DNA of 8,234 nucleotides from Thermoproteota archaeon (lineage in GTDB: Archaea; Korarchaeota; Korarchaeia; Korarchaeales; Korarchaeaceae), in the NCBI GenBank assembly GCA_021158805.1, contig JAGGTZ010000201.1, forward strand, positions 1-8,234. Direction: 5' to 3'. How positions within the stretch are numbered: the first letter of the stretch is position 1; the number at the start of each line of letters is the position of its first letter. Position numbers and translations under genes: made by a program. Below, one piece after another: positions 1 through 6,606 of the stretch. The notes beneath the pieces were generated by a model. That model did no database searches, had not been told where the DNA came from, and saw only the letters and a list, made by a program, of their open reading frames with translations.

Positions 1-1188
1 GGAGGAACCTTTAACTCCGGAGATCATTTTGTAATCGTCTGGTATGTGGGCTCTCTGTAGGACAGCCTTCATGACCTCAATATAGTTGGAGACGTCGACA
101 TCCTCATCAACTATTATCACCCTCTTCAAACTCTTGTGAGCGGATATCGCCATGAGTCCTGCTAGTACAGGCTGATCATCGCTATTTTTCCTTATAGATA
201 TAGCAGCCTCTATCCAACCCCCACCTCCTGGAGTCATAGCGACATCTACAACGTCCGCTACCTCAGATACCCTATCTTCTATGAGAGGCTCTACAGGAAG
301 CCCCATGAGAATTTCATGCTCTCTACTTGCAGGTAATATAGCTTGATAATAGGCTTCCTCTCTTGCATACACTTCATGAACCTTAAGGATAGGCTGCATT
401 CTCTGTATATCCTTGCCAAGGATTTCATAGAAGGGACCCTCTGGAGCCCTCTCCCCCGGAATTATCTCCCCACATAGTACTATCTCAGAATCAGAAGGTG
501 CCCATGAGTCTACCTGCTCGCACTTCGAGATATGTACGGGGGAGTTAGCGATCCCCCCAGCTATACCAAGTTTGTCTATGCTTTCTGCTGGGACAGCCGA
601 AGCTATCATAACCTCCATAGGACTACCTATTGATACTGCTACAGGCAACGGCCTTCCCTCTCTCTCAAAGTATTCTATCGTTCTGGCCAGTTTTCTTCCC
701 TCTACCGCCCTAAGTACCAGCTTATTCTCTGAAATTGGCGTCATCCGATGGTATGAGGATGAAAACAGACCATCTTTATCCCTAAAAATGACGATAGATG
801 CTGTCATATAAGGCCCAAGTTCACCAACATAATGTTTGAGGATAGGTAGATCCTTAAGGCCTACTTTCACCTTTCTCCAAGAAGGTTCGGCTTCCTTAGG
901 CCTTATTATATTCTTTAGGGCATATCTTATTTTAGCTCTAATCTCCTTAGGATCCGATAACCCTAATATGGCTGTCAAAGTCTTTCTAGAGGTTGCTATT
1001 CCACCGATCACTGGGAATCTGCTGGGGGTCCTACCTTCTATAAGAGGGTTCCTGAAGAGAACAGATTTCCTCCCATCAAATCTCATTAGATAAGCGGCAA
1101 TTTCGTATTTTGTCGAAGCAGCCTTTTCAACGACCTCTAAAAGGCCCTTATCTCTCAGCCTCTCAACTGCTTTTCTAACACATACCAT
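1..1188 (-). CDS. UbiD-family prenylated-FMN decarboxylase, 3' end beyond the window
   Basis: The minus strand is open from an ATG at 1188 to the left edge, giving 396 codons with the C-terminus missing. The frame reads as a UbiD/COG0043 decarboxylase. It has an N-terminal domain with FPVIGGIATSR, then YHRM with R148, IGSPMEV, the CE pair (E224), APEGPFYE with E250 and E255, TPGGGG, AHKSL and VIIVDEDVDV. R148, E250 and E255 match the catalytic Arg-Glu-Glu of Fdc1 in spacing around the reaction site. UbiD enzymes use prenylated FMN made by UbiX. In archaea one family member is anhydromevalonate phosphate decarboxylase, which makes isopentenyl phosphate. That role is possible here, but no mevalonate-pathway neighbour supports it. 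The start is well set: GAGGAGGT lies 4 bases upstream and an in-frame stop lies just above. Two metal-ligand positions differ from the family (S143, K166). The family call is firm and the substrate is open. Confidence 0.88.
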   Translation of the reverse strand, partial: MVCVRKAVERLRDKGLLEVVEKAASTKYEIAAYLMRFDGRKSVLFRNPLIEGRTPSRFPVIGGIATSRKTLTAILGLSDPKEIRAKIRYALKNIIRPKEAEPSWRKVKVGLKDLPILKHYVGELGPYMTASIVIFRDKDGLFSSSYHRMTPISENKLVLRAVEGRKLARTIEYFEREGRPLPVAVSIGSPMEVMIASAVPAESIDKLGIAGGIANSPVHISKCEQVDSWAPSDSEIVLCGEIIPGERAPEGPFYEILGKDIQRMQPILKVHEVYAREEAYYQAILPASREHEILMGLPVEPLIEDRVSEVADVVDVAMTPGGGGWIEAAISIRKNSDDQPVLAGLMAISAHKSLKRVIIVDEDVDVSNYIEVMKAVLQRAHIPDDYKMISGVKGSS

Positions 1189-1259
1189 GGCAACCTCCTC
1201 TATACCTCATTTAACATCTTTTTATTCCTACATCATTATATCCCAAGGTGGTCTCCTCG
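1189..1259. promoter_or_regulatory. Divergent promoter region between the UbiD gene and asnS
   Basis: This 71-bp gap has to hold the promoters of both flanking genes. On the plus strand, TTTAAC (1210-1215) and CTTTTTATT (1218-1226) are candidate TATA elements for asnS, followed by AGGTGGTC at 1246-1253, which differs by one base from the archaeal Shine-Dalgarno AGGTGATC and sits 6 bases from the ATG at 1260. On the minus strand, ATATAATG (about 1233-1240) is a candidate TATA box that would start transcription near 1210. It is followed by a strong GGAGGT at 1193-1198 for the UbiD gene. Transcription starts are inferred from the usual distance of about 26 bp. Confidence 0.55.
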
Positions 1260-2558
1260 ATGTGGAAATTTGGAGTTAAAACTCACTTCATAGCTGAACT
1301 TCAATCTTTAAGTGAGGGAGAAAGAGTAAAAATCGCCGGATGGGTCTATCGAAAGAGTGAACTGGGAGGGATCGTTTTCATTAGACTTAGAGACTCCACA
1401 GGGGTAGTTCAAGTTGTGGTTAAGGAAGGGGAAGCATCCAAGGAAGATGTAGAGAGGGCGAGAAGCGCTGGTATAGAAGCATCGATTGTTGTGGAAGGGA
1501 GAGTGAAGAGGGACCCAAGATCGCCCACAGGGATTGAACTTGTAGCTTCAAGAGTTACAGTGGTTGGAGAATCTCCTGACTTTCCAATAAAACCAGATTC
1601 GGGCGAGGAGTTCTTACTAGACAACAGACATCTTCATATCAGGACGACGAGGATGAGAAATGCTTTAATGATCAGGAGGGAAGTGCTCAGGGCTACTGAG
1701 GAATGGTTCATAAAGAACGGATTTGTTAGAGTAGAAGGTCCTACCTTCGTTGGCGCAGCCGTCGAGGGAGGAGCCACACTATTCGAGGTGCCTTATTTCA
1801 ACAGAAAAGCCTACCTAACTCAAAGCTCTCAGTTCTATTTAGAAGCGGCAATTTTCTCCTTTGAGAACGTATATACAATACAACCTAGCTTCAGGGCAGA
1901 GAAATCTAGAACGAGGAGACATCTGACTGAATTCTGGCATGCAGAGGCTGAGATGGCTTGGGCTGATTTAAACGGTATGATGGATGTCGTGGAATCTCTT
2001 ATCAGGTACATCGCCGAGAAAGTTGTTGAGAGAGCCGGTCACATATTAGAGAGTTTGGGAAGGAGATTTGAACTTCCGGAAGGGAGATTTCCTAGGATAA
2101 CTTACGACGAAGCATTAGAAATAGCTAAACGAAAGGGCGTTCTCATAGAATGGGGCGAGGACTTTGGTACCGAGGCTGAGAGGGCTATTTCACTAGAATT
2201 TGACCTACCGGTTTTCGTTACAAGGTATCCAAAGAAAGCGAAGGCTTTCTATCATAAACCAGACCCAGAGAGACCGGATGTAGTCCTATGTGCTGACTTA
2301 CTTGCGCCAGAGGGTATAGGGGAAATTGTTGGAGGCGGGCAGAGGATAGAGAGCCTAGAGGAGCTACTATCAAGGATCAACGAGGAGGGACTGAATCCAA
2401 GAGATTACGAGTGGTACCTAGACCTTAGGAGATATGGTAGTGTCCCTCACTCGGGATTTGGCTTGGGAATCGAGAGAACTATAAGATGGATAACAGCTCT
2501 TCCTCATATACGGGATGCCATCCCCTTCCCGAGGACCCCAACAAGGCTCTATCCCTAA
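1260..2558 (+). CDS. asnS: Asparaginyl-tRNA synthetase (class II, archaeal type)
   Basis: This cytoplasmic enzyme charges tRNA-Asn with asparagine using ATP. It is 432 residues long. An N-terminal OB-fold anticodon-binding domain (about 20-110) contains VKIAGWVYRK and GGIVFIRLRD. The class II catalytic core follows: motif 1 around P161, motif 2 from FRAEKSRTRRHLTEF (211-225) and motif 3 GFGLGIER (399-406). AsnRS rather than AspRS is indicated by EGGATLF, LTQSSQFYLEAAIF, EIVGGGQR and the tail HIRDAIPFPRTPTRLYP; AspRS usually has QSPQLYKQ and ends in ILFPRD...RLTP. The OB domain rules out the truncated AsnRS-like asparagine synthetase. I chose the ATG at 1260 over a GTG at 1248 because AGGTGGTC at 1246-1253 sits 6 bases before it. 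The TAA stop overlaps the stop of the convergent nuclease gene by 4 bp. Confidence 0.93.
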   Translation: MWKFGVKTHFIAELQSLSEGERVKIAGWVYRKSELGGIVFIRLRDSTGVVQVVVKEGEASKEDVERARSAGIEASIVVEGRVKRDPRSPTGIELVASRVTVVGESPDFPIKPDSGEEFLLDNRHLHIRTTRMRNALMIRREVLRATEEWFIKNGFVRVEGPTFVGAAVEGGATLFEVPYFNRKAYLTQSSQFYLEAAIFSFENVYTIQPSFRAEKSRTRRHLTEFWHAEAEMAWADLNGMMDVVESLIRYIAEKVVERAGHILESLGRRFELPEGRFPRITYDEALEIAKRKGVLIEWGEDFGTEAERAISLEFDLPVFVTRYPKKAKAFYHKPDPERPDVVLCADLLAPEGIGEIVGGGQRIESLEELLSRINEEGLNPRDYEWYLDLRRYGSVPHSGFGLGIERTIRWITALPHIRDAIPFPRTPTRLYP

Positions 2559-3205
2559 TCTTCTTCTATTAACCTATTTTCCCTAATAGGTTTGAAGGGC
2601 GTGTTTAATACCTCTAATATCTTCCTAGCCCTAGCTTCACCAACAACCCTTTTTAATCTAAAGAAGTCGGCATTAAACACCTCTCTAAGGGTACCAAATT
2701 CATTCAACAGTCTTTCTGCGGACTTAGGGCCTATGCTGGGGAAGCTAACTAGTACAGAGTACGCTTCCTCCCAAGATCTAAGTCTTCTTCTCTTCCTGAC
2801 TGGTATTATAGAAGGTCTATTCCCCTCTATTTTCCTAGCCAAATACACTAAGAACCTCGCTGTATCTTCCATAGAGGATACATGGATTATAGATACTCCT
2901 CTCAGAGCTAGGGAAGACAGAGCTCCCAAGTAGTGCGGTCTTGCTCGCTGATTTATACTAAAGGGCGGCTCCTCTACTAGTATTATGACTACTTCACAAC
3001 TATCTTTCATTTGATCAACTTGATCGAAGAGCCTACCGTCGTAAATGGATTTCACAAAATCGTTAAGCGATTTTCTCTCGATACAAGCTTTCATACCTAC
3101 GAGATAATCAGCAACCTCTATCCTTCTTCTCTCAACAAGAATACCTTCCCTCCTTAACAGCCTCTCTATGAGTTCTGGTTCTCTATCATCCATAATTATT
3201 CTCAT
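2555..3205 (-). CDS. xpf: XPF/ERCC4-family structure-specific endonuclease, short helicase-less form
   Basis: This protein likely cuts branched DNA (3' flaps, forks, splayed arms) in repair and replication restart. It is 216 residues, the size of the stand-alone nucleases of TACK archaea, and lacks the helicase half found in euryarchaeal Hef. The nuclease domain (1-130) shows MDDREPE near the start, VADYLVG in place of the usual GDY, and the catalytic ERKSLND (43-49), matching ERKxxxD. A tandem helix-hairpin-helix domain follows (about 152-203), with SFPSIGPKSAERLL as the first hairpin. The nuclease usually acts as a dimer. The ATG at 3205 lies 6 bases past the rpa stop, so it is the last gene of the rtcA-rpa-xpf operon. 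The tail (TPFKPIRENRLIEED) shows no QxxhxxFF PCNA-binding box, unlike characterised crenarchaeal XPF. The gene ends tail-to-tail with asnS, sharing 4 bp. Confidence 0.92.
   Translation of the reverse strand: MRIIMDDREPELIERLLRREGILVERRRIEVADYLVGMKACIERKSLNDFVKSIYDGRLFDQVDQMKDSCEVVIILVEEPPFSINQRARPHYLGALSSLALRGVSIIHVSSMEDTARFLVYLARKIEGNRPSIIPVRKRRRLRSWEEAYSVLVSFPSIGPKSAERLLNEFGTLREVFNADFFRLKRVVGEARARKILEVLNTPFKPIRENRLIEED
2571..2592 (+). terminator. Hairpin just past asnS, possible terminator
   Basis: AACCTATT (2571-2578) and AATAGGTT (2585-2592) form a perfect 8-bp inverted repeat with a 6-base loop, starting 13 bases after the asnS stop. A pyrimidine-rich stretch (2559-2570) precedes it. 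It lies inside the 3' end of the convergent xpf gene. No long T-run follows, so a role in termination is only suggested by its position. Confidence 0.3.
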
Positions 3206-3211
3206 ATACCA

Positions 3212-4888
3212 TCATCTCAGCCAGAGCTTTTTGATCTCCCTAATCATCCCCTTAATTTCTTCTTTCGGTTCTACATAATCTATCTCGTCTAGAACAAGCT
3301 TTACTATGCCACTTTCAAGGTAACTAGCTCTACCCCTAACTATGATTTCCTTACCTAAGTACTTTCTCACGAGATCATCCGTTGGTACTGAGTAGTCTGT
3401 CTCGCCTAGTTCATCAGCCTTTCTCAAGACTTCTTCAATGGACATTCCTAAAATAGACTCAGCTTTATCCCTAAATGCGACTACCCTAGCGACCCCGGTT
3501 CCATCATCTATTGTGAACGCTATTGATAGAAGAGGGACTGCTTCCTCTACAGGACCACAATTTGGACACATAAACTGGCCGTACTCCATCTTCGTCCTAG
3601 AGCTACACTTTGGGCAATACCAAGTAACCCTGGCCCTGTCAGACATCCAAGTTACAGTGCCTCTGAACTCCCTGAGCCCGTCAGACGACTCACCTATCCA
3701 ACTCCTTCTGTACTTGATCCTCCTAGCGATTGCCTCAATACCTTCTGGGATGGGACCTATACCCTCCGAAAGAACCCTAATCTCCCCATTTTTACTCAGC
3801 GTGAGGACACCATCCTCGCTCATATATACTGAGCTTACGGAGATTTCAGCCGGAATCCTCACAGACTCAATTAAATCTGCCCAGTCACCCCAAAGCCTAA
3901 GGATTCCATATTCATCATTAGATTCTATCAAGAGGTCTATGAAAGGTTTCTTGGATACTATCCCTACATTCTCCTTCGGAAATTTGTATAAGATAATAGC
4001 TTTTATCTCCCTTGGACCGCTCTCACCCTCTTCGATTATCTTGATCTTAGTTCTTGGTGAGCTATGCAGTTCTACTATATCATTTCTCATAACTACTCTC
4101 ACATTTTCCAGTAGTATCAATGATCCCTCTACGAGATCGTCTACTAAATATGCTTTATCCCCCCAGAATACAACTCTAGTAGTGTTTCCATCATCATCTC
4201 TTAGGATAACAGATGATCTCCTGCTTTCACTCCCGTCGCTCCTCTTGAACTCCGTGATAGGGTATATTCTAGTTACAAGACCTTTCACATCCACTTCTTG
4301 TCCAATAAAATCGTAGACCTCACCTACTTCTAATACCTTCCTCTCTGGAAGAGGTATCTCCTCCGTGCCCTCAATTATCTCTATACTAGATGACGAGTCT
4401 AAGTTAAGAACCGGCTCGTTATATCTCCGAGATACTCTTGCACCGGAGATCCTCACGTAATCGCCCTCTTTTATATCTCCCCGCTTTACCAGCTCTACTA
4501 ACGATTCAGACCAAATAACTACATCTATCTCCCCGCTTTCATCAGCTATTTTAAATTCAGCTCTCTCTGCTCTTTCTCCGCTTCTATTCGTATAGCTGAG
4601 AATTCCATACATCTTGATAATTCTACCCTCAACTGTAGCTTTCCTCATCCCTGGAACGAGCTTTCCTATATCTATAGATTGGTGTTGCATCTCGGGGCTT
4701 GGGGTAGGTAGATCTATGTTGAGGTCTGTTGCCACTAAGTAAAGTGCTCCATCCGCCTTTATGAGGCCAGACATTTCTTCAACATACATATTTATTCTTC
4801 TGAGTACTTCTTCCTCTGTTATACCAGCCTTAGATGCTACGAACCGCACCATCCTCATGAACTCGTCATTATACTCCAAGTCAGACAC
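3212..4888 (-). CDS. Replication protein A large-subunit-like ssDNA-binding protein with zinc ribbon
   Basis: This 558-residue protein probably coats single-stranded DNA in replication and repair. Residues 1-60 form a small helical domain with AGITEEEVLRRI and LIKADGALYLVA, typical of archaeal RPA. OB folds follow at about 78-172 (with EFKIADESGEIDVVIW) and 188-287 (SSVILRDDDGNTTRVVFW). A more divergent segment, about 290-372, may be a third. A C-terminal OB fold (about 405-538) holds a zinc ribbon made by C425, C428, C441 and C444, as in the C-terminal DNA-binding domain of eukaryotic RPA70. The 5' end overlaps rtcA by 8 bp, consistent with translational coupling. The start used is GTG at 4888. 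A TTG at 4879 has better-placed AGGTG upstream, and an ATG at 4858 is also possible. RPA and XPF next to each other fits their joint work at single/double-strand junctions in eukaryotes. Confidence 0.88.
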   Translation of the reverse strand: MSDLEYNDEFMRMVRFVASKAGITEEEVLRRINMYVEEMSGLIKADGALYLVATDLNIDLPTPSPEMQHQSIDIGKLVPGMRKATVEGRIIKMYGILSYTNRSGERAERAEFKIADESGEIDVVIWSESLVELVKRGDIKEGDYVRISGARVSRRYNEPVLNLDSSSSIEIIEGTEEIPLPERKVLEVGEVYDFIGQEVDVKGLVTRIYPITEFKRSDGSESRRSSVILRDDDGNTTRVVFWGDKAYLVDDLVEGSLILLENVRVVMRNDIVELHSSPRTKIKIIEEGESGPREIKAIILYKFPKENVGIVSKKPFIDLLIESNDEYGILRLWGDWADLIESVRIPAEISVSSVYMSEDGVLTLSKNGEIRVLSEGIGPIPEGIEAIARRIKYRRSWIGESSDGLREFRGTVTWMSDRARVTWYCPKCSSRTKMEYGQFMCPNCGPVEEAVPLLSIAFTIDDGTGVARVVAFRDKAESILGMSIEEVLRKADELGETDYSVPTDDLVRKYLGKEIIVRGRASYLESGIVKLVLDEIDYVEPKEEIKGMIREIKKLWLR

Positions 4889-5921
4889 CTGTTCCGGTTA
4901 CCTCAACGACCACAGGTCCGTTTAAATTACCCTCGACCTTATACTTTACTGGCAGAAATTTTTCCACTAACCATATATTACTTTTTGCGTGGAGGGTTAG
5001 CTTAGAGATACCAACCTTTGACTTTCCGTCCGCAAGAGCTAGATAGGGTATTATCATATCTCCTGAATGGTTGTCAAAGGCCATACCCGTATCTAACTCG
5101 CTGAGAAGCTTAACAGCAGCATTTTCTCCAACTCTCTCACTTGGCTTGCCCCTTTCTCCGAGGTCATCTGATCCTATAGTGGGAGAACTTGTTGTCCAAA
5201 GGGTAATTCCGGCTCCTGGACCAAGATGGCTGTCCTTAGACCACTCTTCCTCTATATGTACTGAGAGCCCCTTCTTCATCAGTACATCTTTGGCTGAGTT
5301 CGCTATCCTCTTAACAACATGTAATGGTAACTTCACAGCATGAGCTCGCCCTTTTACCTCCTTTATCTCCCCTCTTTCCGTATATACTATGGGTTCGAGC
5401 TTTGAGGGCCATACCCGTAACTCGACCAATCCACCACCTTTAGGGTAATGCCCCCTCCTAATAAGCTCTATCTCTGCTTTAACCCCCATCATTGCTATGT
5501 TAGGTAAAAATACTTCCCTCATGTAGTCTATAGGAGGAGACATCGGTACATCGGTACCACCCCTTATCTTTATCCTCGCTTCCTTATCGGAGAAGATTGC
5601 TGCTGGAAGTATTGCTTGTATAATAAGACTGATGCTTCCTGCGGTACCTATATCTATCTCGAACGAACCTCCCTCTCTAGACTGAGGGATGAACAACAAT
5701 CTCTTGGAACCGACATAATCTCCCTCTACCTTTGCGTTAGATAATCTGGCCAGCGCCCTCACGGCATTGAGGTGCTGAGGTCTTAGACCAGGTTTTTTCC
5801 TCTTGACCCTGATATTAAACACCTCAACTGGCTTCATGGTAATAACAGACATCGATAATGCGTATCTGAGGATAGATCCACCGCCTTCGCCGTGACTCCC
5901 GTCTATTTTGATTATATCCAT
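4881..5921 (-). CDS. rtcA: RNA 3'-terminal phosphate cyclase
   Basis: RtcA uses ATP to turn a 3'-phosphate RNA end into a 2',3'-cyclic phosphate through an enzyme-histidine-AMP intermediate; the bacterial enzyme can also adenylate 5'-phosphate ends, including DNA. The 346 residues match the usual length. Markers are [10 protein letters not shown] (6-15), KKPGLRPQH (42-50), IGTAGSISL (91-99), RGHYPKGGG (156-164), [11 protein letters not shown] (232-242) and [16 protein letters not shown], with H311 as the likely adenylated histidine. The common GGGQ is GGGS here. I chose the ATG at 5921 because the product then begins like other family members and a TTTAAA box lies about 26 bp upstream, predicting a leaderless message. 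In-frame ATGs at 5957 and 5963 would add 12-14 residues. It is the first gene of the rtcA-rpa-xpf operon. RtcB does the opposite step and is not present here. Confidence 0.92.
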   Translation of the reverse strand: MDIIKIDGSHGEGGGSILRYALSMSVITMKPVEVFNIRVKRKKPGLRPQHLNAVRALARLSNAKVEGDYVGSKRLLFIPQSREGGSFEIDIGTAGSISLIIQAILPAAIFSDKEARIKIRGGTDVPMSPPIDYMREVFLPNIAMMGVKAEIELIRRGHYPKGGGLVELRVWPSKLEPIVYTERGEIKEVKGRAHAVKLPLHVVKRIANSAKDVLMKKGLSVHIEEEWSKDSHLGPGAGITLWTTSSPTIGSDDLGERGKPSERVGENAAVKLLSELDTGMAFDNHSGDMIIPYLALADGKSKVGISKLTLHAKSNIWLVEKFLPVKYKVEGNLNGPVVVEVTGTGV

Positions 5922-5961
5922 ACGTTCAGATGTGACACATCCTTCTTTAAATAGCATTCCC
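5922..5961. promoter_or_regulatory. Divergent promoter with palindromic TATA box between rtcA and ogt
   Basis: The 40-bp gap contains TTTAAATA (5946-5953) with the palindrome TTTAAA at 5946-5951. Read leftward it lies about 26 bp from the rtcA ATG at 5921, the normal TATA to start-site distance in archaea. Read rightward it would start a message near 5975, inside the annotated ogt start. A second plus-strand candidate, GATTATATCC (5910-5919), would give a start near 5940. A second leftward candidate, CTTTATTCT (5990-5998), lies inside ogt. Start sites are inferred from distance only. Confidence 0.5.
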
Positions 5962-6606
5962 ATGATTCCCTACCAGTGGGGGGATGCTAGAATAAAGGTA
6001 TTGCTCACGATAGAGGAAATTGAGGGCAAATTCATAGGAATAGGAATGTTAGGAAAGATTCTTGTCTGTAATACGATTCCTCTTCCCACCCAGGCTGAGG
6101 CCGAGGCGGACTTGAAGGCAACTTGCATTTCTGCATGGGGCGATTCCCTAGATTTCTATTGGGAGTTTTATACACCGGAGGCATACAAGATAGCTAGGTA
6201 CATCTATAACCTATTTGTTGGTAGGAACCCAGGCCCAAGGGGGTTTGATATACTACCACATTACAAGACCAAGTTCTGGAACGCCCTTCTCACAATAAGT
6301 TCCATACCACGTGGTAGGTTTACCACATATGGCGAGCTGGCTAGAGCTATAAATACCTCACCTAGAGCAACTGGTAATTATGCGGCTAGGAATCCCTATC
6401 CCCTAATAATTCCCTGTCATAGGGTGGTTAGGAGTGACATGAGGCTAGGAGGATACAGCTATGGTCCCATAATAAAGGCATCCCTCCTAATGAATGAAGG
6501 GGTAACTGTAAACCTAGATACCGGAAAGGTAGATCCATCAAAACTTATCAGGGCCGAGGAGCTCATAAAACTGAGGAAGGTGTTGAAAATTGTCGGTTAT
6601 GAGTAA
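5962..6606 (+). CDS. ogt: Methylated-DNA--protein-cysteine methyltransferase
   Basis: This protein repairs O6-alkylguanine by moving the alkyl group onto its own cysteine in one suicidal reaction. It is 214 residues from the ATG at 5962. The N-terminal half (to about 95) is poorly conserved, as in other archaeal members. The C-terminal alkyltransferase domain has FWNALLTISSIPRGRFTTYGELA (105-127), the DNA-flipping helix region SPRATGNYAARNP with R135 as the likely arginine finger, IPCHRVV with acceptor C152, and GGYSYG. The cysteine is intact, so it is not an alkyltransferase-like protein. A tail of about 34 residues follows the core. The start is uncertain: an ATG at 5908 would overlap rtcA, and a promoter at 5946 would favour a TTG at 6001. 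The 3' end overlaps crenactin, so the two are probably co-transcribed. Confidence 0.9.
   Translation: MIPYQWGDARIKVLLTIEEIEGKFIGIGMLGKILVCNTIPLPTQAEAEADLKATCISAWGDSLDFYWEFYTPEAYKIARYIYNLFVGRNPGPRGFDILPHYKTKFWNALLTISSIPRGRFTTYGELARAINTSPRATGNYAARNPYPLIIPCHRVVRSDMRLGGYSYGPIIKASLLMNEGVTVNLDTGKVDPSKLIRAEELIKLRKVLKIVGYE

Noticed and set aside
572..1093. Two plus-strand open frames of 79 and 85 codons in the first 1.2 kb
   Set aside because: They lie antisense to the UbiD gene, whose motifs are clear over the whole stretch on the minus strand.
1248..1259. GTG at 1248 as the asnS start
   Set aside because: The Shine-Dalgarno-like AGGTGGTC overlaps this GTG and is correctly spaced only for the ATG at 1260.
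1260..2558. Aspartyl-tRNA synthetase or AsnRS-like asparagine synthetase instead of AsnRS
   Set aside because: EGGATLF, LTQSSQ and the IPFPRTPTRLYP tail are AsnRS-like, and the N-terminal OB anticodon domain is present.
3438..4316. A 292-codon open frame on the plus strand inside rpa
   Set aside because: It is rich in Ser, Leu, Ile and Thr, has no recognisable motif and lies wholly antisense to a well-supported gene. It looks like a shadow of rpa codon bias.
5962..6606. Alkyltransferase-like protein lacking the acceptor cysteine
   Set aside because: The PCHRV motif with its cysteine (C152) is intact.
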